From positions 124,001 through 188,000 of the forward strand of contig QJNS01000137.1 in the NCBI GenBank assembly GCA_004154925.1: a DNA stretch of 64,000 bases, given 5' to 3'. Shown here piece by piece: positions 22,691 to 34,994 of the stretch (position 1 is its first letter; each line of letters begins with the position of its first letter). The translations under genes and the position numbers were made by a program. The notes beneath the pieces are model-generated. The model was not told where the DNA came from and did no database searches. It saw nothing but the letters and a program-made list of their open reading frames with translations. This stretch comes from Monosporascus cannonballus (taxonomy: Eukaryota; Ascomycota; Sordariomycetes; Xylariales).

Positions 22691-24559
22691 TAAAGTTTAT
22701 TTTTTTAACTTTCAATTGTATTATTTATATTAGATTACAAAAAATAAATTATTTTACGTAATTATTATTTGATATATTATAATATAAATTTATAATTTCT
22801 ATTTTGCAGATTATATCGTATACATATTAATACGTTTATTATATAATAATAAAACGATATTTAAATTACTGTTTAACAAACCAATCGAATATTACTTAGT
22901 AGTCGATAACGAAAACTACTAATTATACATATTAATTAAATGTAAGTTTTACTAAACGATATATTTTATTATTTTTATAACTTTAAATATCCATTCAAAA
23001 AAATATTAATATTGTAATATTTCTTTTGTATTTTAACGAATTTTAATTATTATATTAATATTGTAGCGCGATATTTCTTTTTAAAATAAAACCTTTTATT
23101 ATTATATAATTATTATAGTAATATGTCGTCTTTTAACTGTTTAATTTTATAATTTAATTATTTATAATATTTAAATATTAATAAAATATATGTTTGTTTT
23201 TAAATTTTTAATATAATATATTTATTATTGTAATATTATTACAAAGTTAACGTAATAACACATTTTCCAGTTTTACGTATTTTTTGTATTATTTTCCGTT
23301 CATATTTTAATAGTGTTTAAAATTAATTAAAAAAATAGGAACCTATTAAAATTATCTTGATAGAAATCGATTATAGGAATATTATATCCCTTAAAAGTTA
23401 TAACTAATTTTTTATAACGCGGTATCAATACGGGTTTTTAACTTTATATTAAGAACTGTCTGAAATGTTTTAACATTTAAGCTTTTTAATATTATCATTA
23501 GTTATAATAATAACACGATTTTTATAAATATTTTATGTTTTATGTTTTGGTTTCTATCTTCAAAATTGCGATATATAATAATAAATTAATTTGCCTTATA
23601 TAAAATTAAAATAATTTAACAGTAAATTTTAAAACAATTCATTTTAGAATATTATCAAATTTATTAATAAATCATTTTAATTTTATATAACCCATATTAA
23701 TTTATATATATTTGTTTAGAAACGTATCGATGTATAAACGGTATTAATTTATTTATTCCGTATACCGGGTTTAAACATTTAATATTAACACTTTAACTTG
23801 TTGTTAAAAATTAGTTTTAATATACTTTTTATTAATTAAACGTTTTAAAGATTTCGGAATATTATTAAAATTCCGTATTTATAATAGAATAAAATTTATA
23901 ATTAATAAAAAGCGATAAAACGTTAATACTTTCGAAAACATAATTCTTATTAATAAATTTAATTAAATATTAATTTATTTAATTCTATTATAATATCAAT
24001 AATCCCCTGTTAATTATTGATTTAAAAGTAATAAAGCATCGAAATTTAAAGGTATTATATTTAATTATTTCTTCAAATTTATATAATATTTACATAACAT
24101 GCGTACTCTAATTTACAATAATATTTATTGAAATATTACATAAATAGTAGACGTTAAAACTAAAGGTTTTTATAAACACTTTGCAGATATATTTATAACA
24201 AATATAAAATATTATATTTTTATAAGTTTAATAATTATTTAAAAAATAAATATAAACTTATAATTAAATTTTTAGTAAAAAAAGAAAAATCGATAAAAGG
24301 TATCAAAATATTACTTTATAATTTATATAAAATAAGTAAAAAATTAAATATATTTATCGACAAATATTTAAATAATATAATACGATAATAAAAATAATTG
24401 CTTTATATAAATATAATTATATTATAACAATAATATAAATAATAATATTTTTGTTATAATAAATTAAATATTTTATAATATTTCAAAGTTTAAAATTAAT
24501 ATTAATTGAAAATAATATATTTATAATATAAATATATTTTAATATTATATTATAATTAT
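22691..24559. other. AT-rich stretch before element D
   Basis: Very AT-rich DNA without a supported feature. The left end of element D begins at 24560. Confidence 0.45.
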
Positions 24560-24746
24560 TATAAACTAAAGCCTATAAGGCAGCTTGGGCTTACGGAACG
24601 AGCTCCTTAGCCCGAACTTACCTATATGTATATAAAGAACAGCTATTTCGTTAGTAGCTAGTTATTTTTCCCCTTTTTTTCTTATCTTAAATATAAACCT
24701 TTATTGAGCCGTATTTCCATTTAACTTACGTATCGTACCCGTTACA
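24560..24746 (+). repeat. Element D left LTR
   Basis: 187 bp. Starts TATAAACTAAAGCC and ends CCCGTTACA. Contains a TATATGTATATAAAGAACAG segment that may act as a TATA region. Confidence 0.82.
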
Positions 24747-24779
24747 TATATTTAAGGTTATAATTTATTACAGCTTTTA

Positions 24780-26430
24780 GGAAGTTAGGTAAAAGCGAAA
24801 CGTTTCCTAAGAATACCTTGGTTACGGATAATAAGTCAAAAAAGGTTTTACAGCGAAATAACTATAAGATAACATAACCGATAAAACTATAAGCGAACTT
24901 ACGATATTAATTTCGTCCGGAATTATTAAAAAAGATTTATAATATTAATCGTTCGTAAAAATCCTTTAAAAACTTAATATATAATAAAAGAAATTTGCCA
25001 AGTTAATTCTTAACCGTAACAAAACGATAAGTAATTTGCTTAACCAGATAACGAAAATAAAAAAATATTTTTTTATAAAACTAAAAAAAAGGCCTTTATA
25101 AAATAAAACCCGTTTCGTTAAAAACTTACGATAAGCCCGCCGCTTAATAACGTATTTGTAAAAGCGAATCGTAAATTTATAAAATGGCTTTCGTAAAATA
25201 AAAAATAAAAAATATTCCGTTTGTTTTTCGCCATATTTAATACGAAAATAAAAGAAAACCGGTTTATTTTCGGTTTTTTTATAATAATTTATTTACGTAT
25301 TATAATATCTATATTTACCGAAAAACAATTATAACTTAACTATTAGTTCGAAATAAGAAAATTATAACAGAATTTTGACGTCGATAATTTTCTTTTTTAT
25401 ATAAAAAAGTAATTGGAAAATAAATAAGCGGTATAATTTGTTAGAAAATAATTATAATTTATAAAATAAAATAATAATTAATAGTTTTAAAATTATTTAT
25501 TGGATTTTAAGTTTAAATTAGCTACATATAAAGGCCAAACATAACTTTTAATAGCTAAGGTGGTTTTTCTAAATGCCGATATTAATACGTAATTTTATAA
25601 TATATTAATCGCGAAAAATATATTGTATAACGATTATAATCGTTAAGTACGTAAATTAAAAGGGTAATTAATTACTTAAAGGTTTTGTCTGATTATTATA
25701 TAAGCAAAAAAACGACGATTTGATATTTCGGTAAAATAAAATAAAATAATTAATTAATAATAATATATCGGTTAAATTAATAAACGGGCTTATATAATAA
25801 ACGTTTAAAGAAATATATTTATAACGGATATTACGTAATTTATTACGTTAATTTCCTAATTTATAAATTAATAATAAAATAATCGAAAAAATCGATTTAG
25901 TGATAATTCGGAATAAGGTTTGGATAATTAGCTTTATGCGAAATAATTTTTCGATAACGAAATAAAAGTTCGGAAATAAAAAAAATAATACTTTTATTAC
26001 GTTATTACGAATTTTTTAAATTGGGAATATTTTAAATATAAATCCGCAAAACGGTTTTGTCCGGTTAAAACAAAACTTACGGTAGCGAATTTACGGAATG
26101 CTATTAATAAAAATAATAATTCGGATAACGAAAATTTAAAAAAAATAATCCTTATTAAAAGTTACTGGTAAAAAAAGAGGTAATAAAGAAAAAATTATAA
26201 AAGATTAATAATAAATTAAATATTCTTTTTATATTAAACGTTTTAATTAATAATAAGTATATTTATTATTCCCTATTTATTTAATAACTAATCCGCCATT
26301 TAAAATTATAATATATATTTATTATATTTTATCGGTTAAGGTTTACGAAAAATAACGAATTTATAATAACTGTTATCCAAAGAATTACTGATATTAATAT
26401 AAATTTAAACTGGCGTTTAAAATAAATCTA
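24780..26430 (+). pseudogene. Element D gag region (decayed, poorly resolved)
   Basis: Lies between the left LTR and pol, where gag is expected. Charged, stop-rich frames are visible, but I cannot name a capsid motif or zinc knuckle with confidence. The call rests on position in a complete element. Confidence 0.4.
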
Positions 26431-27664
26431 GAGGTATGGAATAAAAAATTTATTTAACTTTTTTATTTTGGGAAAACTTTAAATAGAATATAATAATATT
26501 ATATACGAAACGAAATAATAGTTTATTTATTTTGCGGATAATATTATTACACCTATATTACGCGAAACAAGATAATTTGATAAGAAGCCTAAGGACCGCC
26601 TAAAGGAGCGGTTATAAAAGTATAGAAAAACCTGTTTAATAACGGCTGTAATTTTTACGGCAATAAAGTTTTAAAGCCGTTATAAAAAAACGAAATATAA
26701 TTATTCGTAATTTTTATAAAAATATTAATAAAGATTTAAAAATAAAACCGCAATTAATTTTCAAAGATATAACGGAACGTTTTTTTTAAAGAAATATGGG
26801 AATTTTAAAACCTATTTATAAACGACGAAAATTTATCGTTATTACCATATCGTAATAGTAACGATATAATAATAAATTTAAAAATAAATATCTTAGATTA
26901 AAAAAACAGTTTTATAAAGATCTTTATACGGAATATTAAAAAAAGTTATTAATTTTACGCAAAATATTTATAAATTTATTTGCCAAATATTAAATTCGGG
27001 TTCATAATTTTTTATAAATATTCCGGTATTATTTGTAAAAAAACCTAATAAGGGTTTACGGTTTTATATAGATTATAAGAAATTAAATAAAATTACAAAA
27101 TAAAACCGTTACCTTTTTCCGTTAATAAAGGCAACGTTACGAACCTTATTATAGGCCCGGTAGTTTACAAAATTTGACGTTCGAACGGCTTTTTACCGGT
27201 TACGTATCCGTTAAAGAAACGAATAAAAAATTGCGTTCCGTATACGTTTTAGGTTTTTCGAATAGTTGATATATTTATTCGGTTTTAGCGGTATACCCAT
27301 TACCTTTTAGCGTTATATTAATATTATGTTAAAAAATTACTTTAATCATTTTTGCTCCGTATATATAAACGATATATTAATTTATTCGTCCAGCTTTTAA
27401 GTTAATTATATAGCTAAAGTAAGCTGGTATTACGCCATTTAATAAAGGTAAGTTTAAAGCTAGATCCGGATAAATACGAATTCGTAATTTAGGAAACGAA
27501 ATATTTAAAGTTTATTATGAAAATAAAAATAAGTTTAAAAATTAATTTTAAAAAGGTAACCGTTATTTGGAAATAAAAGGCCTTTATTAACGTAAAAAGA
27601 ATTAAAAGCTTTATTGGGTTTGTTAACTTTTACCGAACTTTTATAAAAAACTTTAACGAGGTAA
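26430..27664 (+). pseudogene. Element D pol, 5' part (RT) up to the C insertion
   Basis: RT is clear on the plus strand: IPVLFVKKPNKGLRFYIDYK, then KLNKIT and FDVRTAFYRLRI. The catalytic box reads VYINDILIYS at 27358-27387. The second position of the Asp pair is intact, but the first is Asn, a G-to-A change expected from RIP. The frame ends at FIGFVNFYRTFIKNFNEV (27600-27660), the RT/RNase H junction, where C is inserted. Stops are nearly all at Trp or Gln codons. Confidence 0.85.
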
Positions 27665-28082
27665 TGTAACGAACCTGTCATACATCCACCTGGAGGTATA
27701 AGTAGTATCCGAAATGGGGTCTTGATTTGCAGGTAACAATAGGGCGAGAAATGATTTAGTGGTCTATTCGTTAAAGAGATTTAAAGATTTTTCCCTTAAT
27801 TAAAGAACGGTACGGTTGCCTTTAAACTGAAAGCTTAGATTAATAGCTAAGGAACGAAACTAGGTAGGTGCTATTTATATGAAAAACCGATTTATTATAT
27901 ATCCTAACTCCCAAAGTGAATATATTATAGATCTATATAATTTATGTGATCTGGTTAAATTATTTAAATCATTTAGATTACGGAACAAGCCAAGTTTCCC
28001 TGTCCGGAGTTTAGCCGTGACAGGTCCGCGTTAGGCCTTAAAGGTAAGTTTCTTAGAGGTAGGAACCCTGGTTCCTATAACA
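27665..28082 (-). repeat. Element C LTR (3' for gag-pol), little decayed
   Basis: 418 bp, retains C in CA/CC/CT contexts, unlike its partner at 34572-34989, which has the same length and is heavily mutated. Confidence 0.9.
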
Positions 28083-28185
28083 TTATTTCCCCTCTCCAAG
28101 GATCTTTGTCCCAAAGATAAGAACTATAAGTGGCCATTTCGTTTTGTTGGAAAGAGTTCTTGGAGGTATCCTAATTGACTTTATT

Positions 28186-28870
28186 ATGACAGGCCATATT
28201 CGAAAGGAAAAAAGAAAACCTCGTTTGAATTAACGCGATTTTCGTAACGTTCGAACTAAATTAATTAAAAAGTTTGGCGTTAAAGCTTTCCTTTATTCCA
28301 AATATATTTATCTTGGTGAACCCGAGTGCTTTTTCACCTTGGACGTCTTAAATTATAACTGTTGTACTCGTCGCCAGCGTTCAGCTTATAACGTCCTAAT
28401 TATGAATTCCCTGACGAAATTAGGCGAAAAACGTGACCGCCTGGAGAAAAAGCAGCGGGAAGTTAAGGATAGCTTTATGGCATACCAAAAGGTTGCCAAA
28501 AAAGAACTAAATAATTTGCGTCAGCGTCAAAAAGAGATGCTCCGTCGACGGAAAGAAAAGTCTTAAAAGTTTATCGGTCGATTAAGGTATTTCCGCCTTT
28601 AACAAAAAATATTTAAAAAAAATCGTAACCATTTTAAAGGAGAAAAAGGAACTGGATCGGTTAAAAAAATAAGAAAGGTTGGAAAAGGAGCGACGTCGAA
28701 CGGAGGCGGAATAAACGCAGTTTGTTTCCGAGATGGATGCCGTTATGGAAATGTCGGTTTTTTTCGACTGGAACGCCGTAGGGTTAGATTTAAACGGGGA
28801 ACCGTTGTTACCTGCGACTTTGGCCGCGTTAAAAACGGTCGGTCAGGATTTTGGCGGTAGAACGTCTTAA
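28186..28870 (+). pseudogene. Element C antisense gene: Cys-rich, coiled-coil protein
   Basis: Plus strand, opposite to gag-pol. ATG at 28186 starts MTGHIRKEKRKPRLN. One TAA at about 28240 fits a RIPed Gln, then KKFGVKAFLYSKYIYLGEPE and CFFTLDVLNYNCC, followed by TRRQRSAYN. A strongly charged predicted coiled coil follows (RLEKKQREVKDSF through LRRRKEKS). A one-base loss near 28562 shifts the frame. It goes on as SVD*GISAFNKKYLKKIV, KEKKELDRLKK and ERLEKERRRTEAE, and ends SEMDAVMEMSVFFDWNAVGL then GEPLLPAT..RTS with TAA at 28868-28870. About 228 codons. The layout (Cys motif, coiled coil, aromatic/acidic tail) matches the antisense genes of A, B and E although the sequence is well diverged. 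It is the best-preserved gene in the window, with GC well above its surroundings. Role unknown. Confidence 0.72.
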
Positions 28871-29099
28871 CTAGGTCCATCACATTCGTTAAGTGGTTAA
28901 GTAATTCCTATATGTTATTTTTATGTAAGTATTTTTCTTATTTAACCAGGTATTAAATTTTATTTTTAATTATCCTAAAATCCAATATTCGTTTAATTTC
29001 GTATTTGTCGGAATTTTTTTCAAATTCCAAATTTGTTTCCAATAAGACGTTTTTGGGTGCTGGTTTAAGTAAAAAGATGTGGAAAATAGGGTATATTCT

Positions 29100-32000
29100 T
29101 ATGTTTTTAAATAACGATAATCGGTAATTAGTTTTTAAAATAATTTTTTTAATTTTGAACGGGCTAAACTTTTTGAAATTAAGCTTATCGTTAAATCTTT
29201 TCGTTTTGATTTGTAAAATGTTCGAAGTTACATTTTGTTTTTGGCGTAATAAGTAAACCTTATTTCCTTTCGTTAAAATTGGTTTTTTAATTTTTTTTTT
29301 GTTGTAATACTGGGTTATTTGTTATTAAAGGAATCGTAATTTATTCTGGAAACGGGCTTAAATTATTTTGATTTCCGTTATTAACGCTTTTACTTTTAAA
29401 ATAATCGTAATAATTTTTGGTATTTTGTTAAACGGTTATTTAAGTCGTTTTGTTTATGTTTTATATCCGTATACGGCTATATAAAAAGATACGTCCATAT
29501 TTTCGTTAACCGATATATTATATGCTATTTGCGCCAATAATAAAAATTTTACTTAATTATTTTATTAATAATTAACGTAATTTCAAAGGTATTGTTTTAA
29601 GGTTTAATTAAGTCGTTCGGTTTATTTATCCGTTTAAACATAATATGTTATTAAAAATTTAAGTTTAATATTAATTTATTTAAAAAAGCTAATGTTAAAT
29701 TTTAAAGTAAATAACATATCTTTATTAAAAACGATTTTTTTTGGTATTTCGTATTTATCCAGGTAATATTTAATAAAGGCGTAAATTAATTATTTTGCCG
29801 TTATATTTCTTTTAAAAGGTAAAAAGTACTTATATTTAGTAAGTCTGTCGACAATTACTTATATTCCGTTATATTTAATTCCAATAATTGGGTTTTTAAA
29901 AGGAAATAAATTAATAATAAAATTTTAAATTATGGTATTTTATGTTTTGTTAAAAATATTAATAAGTTATAATAACCCATAAGGCTTATAACGTATTATT
30001 TTAACTTTATTGAAAATATTATAATTTTTGATTACTTTTTTAATTATACGGCTTAATTTTGGAAAGTTATATTTTTCTTATAATTATTTGGTAGTTTTAA
30101 AAATTTTTTGATATCTGTATAATGGGTTTTCGTAAAATTCTTTTACGAATTGTTTTTATTAATCCCTGGGAACATAGATTTTACCATGGTATAACAGTTA
30201 ATTTTTTAATTATTTTTTTAATTGCTAAATTTTTTTTATTGCTTTTTATCGTAAGAATTTCGGAACCGTATTAAAAATTCGGGCGATAATTTCCTTAAAA
30301 TTTCATATAACTGTATAATATTATTTTAATTATATTATAACATTTATATGCTTTTTTTGGGAACTTTGGAATTGTAATTGTTTTTATAATTGAAAATATT
30401 TGTTTAGATATTTTTTTTAATATAATATATTTTGAAGTTAAATTTTAATAAAAATATTATTTAAGCCTTATATTTTTTGTTTAATTTTTGTATCTTTATA
30501 AATCGGGTAAAATTTTTATAATTAAAGTAAATATCGAAAGATTTTTTCGTTCCGCTAAAAAAAAACTTTTATTCCTTAAAAGTATTAATAATCGTTAATA
30601 ATTTTTTATCGTAAATCGGATATTTGAATTTTGTATTTTGGAATACTTTTGAATAATATACCATTAGGTATTATTTGTTATTATCTTTTAATTATTTTAG
30701 GACAGCATTTAATACGTAATCTAAAGTATCCGTTCTTAGGCGTTTCTTTTTGTTGGCGTTAAGTAATCTTATTATGGGTCCGCTAGTAATTATATTTTTT
30801 AAAATTTGGAATATTTTTTTTGTTTTTTTTAAAAGTTTAAATTTTTTTTACGTACTTTTTGGTAATAAATTTCGTTAATAATTTAATTATATTTCCGTAT
30901 CCTTTAATTAAGTTACATACGTAATTCATAAATTTTAAGATTTGCCGGATATCGGTAACGGTTACTTTATTAGGGATAAGCTAATTTTTAATTATTTTTA
31001 TTTTAAAACGTTAAATTTGAATTTGGCCGGAAATAAAAGCATATCCCAGAAAGTTCAGTTTTTGCGTATATTATATATATTTGGCCGGGGTAATTCGGAT
31101 ATTTATTTTATTTAACGTTTGGTGTATTTGGGCAATATACTTTTTGTATTTTTTTAAAGTCTTAAAGTAAATAAGGATATCGTCAAGATAAACGAAAATA
31201 AATTTATCCAGAAATTTTTTAAACGTAATTATTACTAAGTATTAAAAGCTGGCGGGAACATTAATAAATCTTATAGGTATTATTTTGTATTCGTAAAGTC
31301 TATGTATTATTTTAAATGCCGTTTTTTATTTTTTTTTTTGGTTATTTTAATACGGTAATATCCGTTTTAAAGATTAAATACAGTAAATTATTTTGTTTTG
31401 TTAATATTTTTTAACGTATTTATAAAAATTAAAAGGTATCCGTTTTTAATCGTAATATCGTTTAATTATCGGTAATTGATTATTTTTCTGAAAACCAGAT
31501 TTCCGTTTTTATCGATTTTTTGTTTTTTATCCTTGGTTTTTGGTACTATAAAAACAAAGTATTTAGCAAAAGAATTAAAAGATTAAATATTTTTTTTTAA
31601 GTTAAATTAAATATTTTTCCATAAAGTTTTTAATTTATCGGGATTTATATAGTAAATCTTGTAAAATTTAGAATAATATCCTTTTTTAATAGGTATTCTG
31701 TAATCCTATTAACCATATAATAGTAATTCGTAGTTTTTTTTGTCCTTAAACAATTTTTTGAATCGTCGATATTCAGATAGTACCTTGGAAGTTTAATTTA
31801 TAATCTGGATTTCTTTGATAACATAATAAATTTCCTGGTTATTTTTCTCGGATAACTTTTGTGTCTGTTCCCATAAAAATGTTTGGCTTTTTTAATCGAT
31901 ATGTGGGTTGCTAAATCTAAATTATAATATTCCCAAGATAATATCGTATTCGGAAATATCGGCAATATTTAATAAAATCCATTTTTGGTATCCTTAAATT

Positions 32001-33100
32001 TGTACCGGAAATTTTTTAGTTTTTCGAAAGATTTATCCGTTATTATACGTAAATAAGCTTTTATTTACTGTACGTAATTTATAAAATTTTAATTTGTATT
32101 TTTAAGAAATTTGATATTTTGTTACTATTAAAAGAAAAATAATTTTTTTTGGGTTCTTAAATTAATTATGGCCTTAAACGTCCTGTTCCTATATTAAAAA
32201 GGAATTTTTATCTGGCCGCGTAATCCTTTAATTATTTTGTATAAAGTTTTATAAACTGGGGCTTTTCGGTGCCTTAATTTCGAAAGTTTCGGTAATTTTT
32301 TAATTTTTAATGCTATCCGGCTTAAATAAATTTTTAGTCGCGAACTTTTCTGATAATATATTTGGTACATTAATCGTTTTTATACCGGAACCATGTTTTC
32401 TTACCGTACTTATATTAAGATTTCAAAATTGGATTTTTTTCCTGGTTTATCTTTTGGTTTTATGTTTTCTGGGTTATGGGAGTAAAAAGGTAATTTTCCA
32501 AAGGAGGTATTCCCATATTTAGGAACTTATATTAAACGCAAAGTATCGGAAAATAACATAAATATTTTTACGATATAGCTTTTTAATTCCGTTTTGACTT
32601 AAGATATATGTAATAAAATTTTAAATATTTTGGTTATTATAGGGTTTTTGTATATCGGTATTTATTATCTGATTCGGTAAAGGTTTTATTATTCCATCCG
32701 GGCCAAAAATTATTATTTTTTTTGGTTCGGAAATAAACAAAATAATTATTTTAATAGCAGGCGGTAAAATATAGCAGATTATAAAGGTTTACCGATAACG
32801 TTTTTTGGTAAATAATGCATTTTGGGAACTTATAAAATTCCAGAAATAACTATTTATAATTGTTAATATCTAATTAAAATTAATCGTTCTTTATATATAT
32901 TTTACATTTCTGGGAATTAAGGTAGTATTAGTATCCTAATTTTATGGTTATTTTAAAAACCGTTTATCCTGGGTAATATTTGTAGGTTTTAACCTTAAAA
33001 TCCTAATAAACTGGATAATTTTCGTACTTTGGGATATCGTTCTGGATTTAAGTAATTGTGGCAATAGTAAATTCTGGCTGGGAAAAAATCAAGTTAACCT
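29100..33100 (-). pseudogene. Element C pol (decayed)
   Basis: Minus strand. RT carries an intact YLDD (codons at 31179-31190) within FIFVYLDDILIYF, preceded by decayed fingers/palm at about 31200-31560. The RNase H region lies near 30600-30960. The integrase core is at about 29590-29930: NPIIGIKYNGI, VIVDRLTKYKYFLPFKRN, IPKKIVFNKD and a TDK-x-TERLN stretch, the counterpart of TDGQTERLN. Protease was not pinned down. Whether a chromodomain follows the integrase could not be decided. The downstream limit is uncertain, because decay is heavy at 29000-29300. Confidence 0.82.
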
Positions 33101-33179
33101 TTTTTTTTTTCTTTTTTGCCTTATTATCTATCTTTTATTTTGTTATCCTGATTTTTTTAAGGTTAAGGAATTCCTTTTT

Positions 33180-34300
33180 TCTTGGAATTCCTTTTGGCGG
33201 AAGAATAATATTTGCTTTTGAAATATTCTTTTTTGCCACAGTTAGAATATTTTACTTTAAATTTATTTTTCTTAGGTTCTTTCGAAGCGGAATTTACTTT
33301 CTTTTAAGGTTTGCCTTTATTTTTCTTATTTTGACTTTTCGAGCCCTTATTATTATTTCGTTTGCCGGTTCTTTTTTTCTTAAAGTACCGGTTGAAAATT
33401 CGTTTATCGGTAATAATAACCTTATCGGTATATTCCGTAAAGGACCTAACCTTAAGTACTTTATATATTTTATTTTTAATTAAAGGTTTTAGGTTATCGT
33501 AATAAGGATAAAATAACGTACTTTTGGGCAAATTCAAGATAATTACTAAATGGTTAAATTCGGTTATATATTTAAACGTTAATTTAATTTAGCGAAAAAA
33601 ATGGAATTATTTAATTATATGTTATTTTTTATTAGGATTTCCGAATAAGGCCCATATTCGTTTTTCAAAATAACTGTATTTATTAAAAACATAATTAATA
33701 AGGTTTAAAATTTTTTTTGGATACTTTTTAAGATAATCCGTTAAAATAGGTTCGAACCATTTCCGGATTCGTCCGGTTAATAGCTGGGAAATAGCTATCA
33801 TTTTTTAATAATCCTTCGTCAAAAAGCTTTTATAGAATTTAAGGTAAAGCCTAACCTGAATTAAAAATTTATCAGGATTTTCCGACCCGTTATAGGGCTT
33901 AGGGGGAATTGGCTTATAGCCCTTGACGTCTGGTATTCCGTAATAACCAAAAGGTGGAATAATTTCTTCCCGTATCCGGTTGGCGCCGAACAATGGTAGG
34001 GTCGAGATTCTTTTTTGTATTCGTCCTATGTCCACTAAGGGTGGTCGGTAGCCAGCCCCTTGGTTTCGTCCTTTGGCCGAATTAAATTGAAGAAAAATCG
34101 GTTTTCTTTCCTAAACGAATCGGGCATTTTCTTATTTTAGGTTTTGAACTTTCTGGGCCAAGAAATCTAATCTTTTTTCCGTAATAAGTTTTTTTTCTTT
34201 TCCTTTTAAGATTTCGGCTTTATATTTTTCCTTAGTTCTTTCCTTAATCACCTTTTTTTTCGACTTTTTTCCCTAAACCTTAATGGTATCCTTAAGGGCC
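33180..34300 (-). pseudogene. Element C gag with ruined zinc knuckle
   Basis: Minus strand. The N-terminal half is well kept: ISTLPLFGANRIREEIIPPF, then PPKPYNGSENPDKFLIQVRL at 33805-34035, followed by LLTGRIRKWFEPILTDYLKK, the capsid start of fungal Ty3 gag. The C-terminal part is basic (KKKRTGKRNNNKGSKSQNKK). A knuckle at about 33188-33250 reads YSNCGKKEYFKSKYY. Against the C-x2-C-x4-H-x4-C pattern, ligands one, three and four are Tyr, and G and E positions are changed to E and K. All of these are one G-to-A or C-to-T step away. It is therefore a dead copy. The 141-codon plus-strand frame at 33058-33483 is its shadow. Confidence 0.85.
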
Positions 34301-34571
34301 GGGGTAGGTTGTTATTTGGGCTGCGAAAATGGTTTTCCCTGGGATCGAATAATAAGTAAAACTATATTATCGATTAATTAAAAATTTTTTTTAATAGGCG
34401 GTAAATTATTTAATCCGGTTATTAATCCTTTATTAATTAATAACGGGAATCGGGTATATTATTTATTTTCTAAATGTTATTTTGTAATATTATTTTTACT
34501 GAATTTAAGAAAACTTATATTTAATTAGGCCTTAAATTATTTGTCGGTTATTAATTAAGAAGTTATTAAAA

Positions 34572-34989
34572 TATAATAAATCTATTATATATTTATTTGG
34601 AGGTATAAGTAATATCTGAAATAAGGTTTTGATTTGTAAGTAATAATAAGGCAAAAAATAATTTAGTAATTTATTCGTTAAAAAAATTTAAAGATTTTTC
34701 CCTTAATTAAAGAACGGTACGGTTATTTTTAAATTAAAAACTTAAATTAATAATTAAGGAACGAAATTAAGTAAATATTATTTATATAAAAAACCGGTTT
34801 ATTATATATTTTAATTCCCAAAATAAATATATCGTGGATTTATATAATTTATGTAATTTGGTTAAATTACTTAAATTACTTAGATCACGGAATAAACTAA
34901 GTTTCCCTATCCGGAATTTAGGCGTGACAGGTTCGCGCTAGGCCTCAAAGGTAGGTTTCTTGGAGGCAGGAACCCTGGTTCCTGTAATA
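34572..34989 (-). repeat. Element C LTR (5' for gag-pol), heavily decayed
   Basis: 418 bp, same length as 27665-28082; almost all differences are transitions toward A/T. Confidence 0.9.
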
Positions 34990-34994
34990 GGTAA

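Larger units (their letters stand above)
27665..34989 (-). mobile_element. Element C: Ty3-type element on minus strand, nested in D
   Basis: LTRs are 418 bp each (27665-28082 and 34572-34989). The left copy starts TGTAACGAACC; the right copy reads TATAATAAATC, every difference a C/T or G/A. Ends are TAACA / TAATA. A perfect duplication GGTAA flanks it (27660-27664 and 34990-34994). gag-pol runs on the minus strand, so the LTR at 34572 is the 5' LTR of the element. A second gene runs on the plus strand next to the other LTR. Decay is uneven: 27665-28900 and parts of gag are much less mutated than 29000-33000. Confidence 0.93.

Noticed and set aside
32310..32522. 70-codon plus-strand hydrophobic frame that looks like a membrane protein
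   Set aside because: Antisense shadow within the gag/pol part of element C (minus).
33058..33483. 141-codon plus-strand frame, hydrophobic and Phe-rich
   Set aside because: Shadow of the C element's gag, which reads sensibly on the minus strand, including the decayed zinc knuckle. The Phe/Leu richness comes from Lys-rich codons read backwards.
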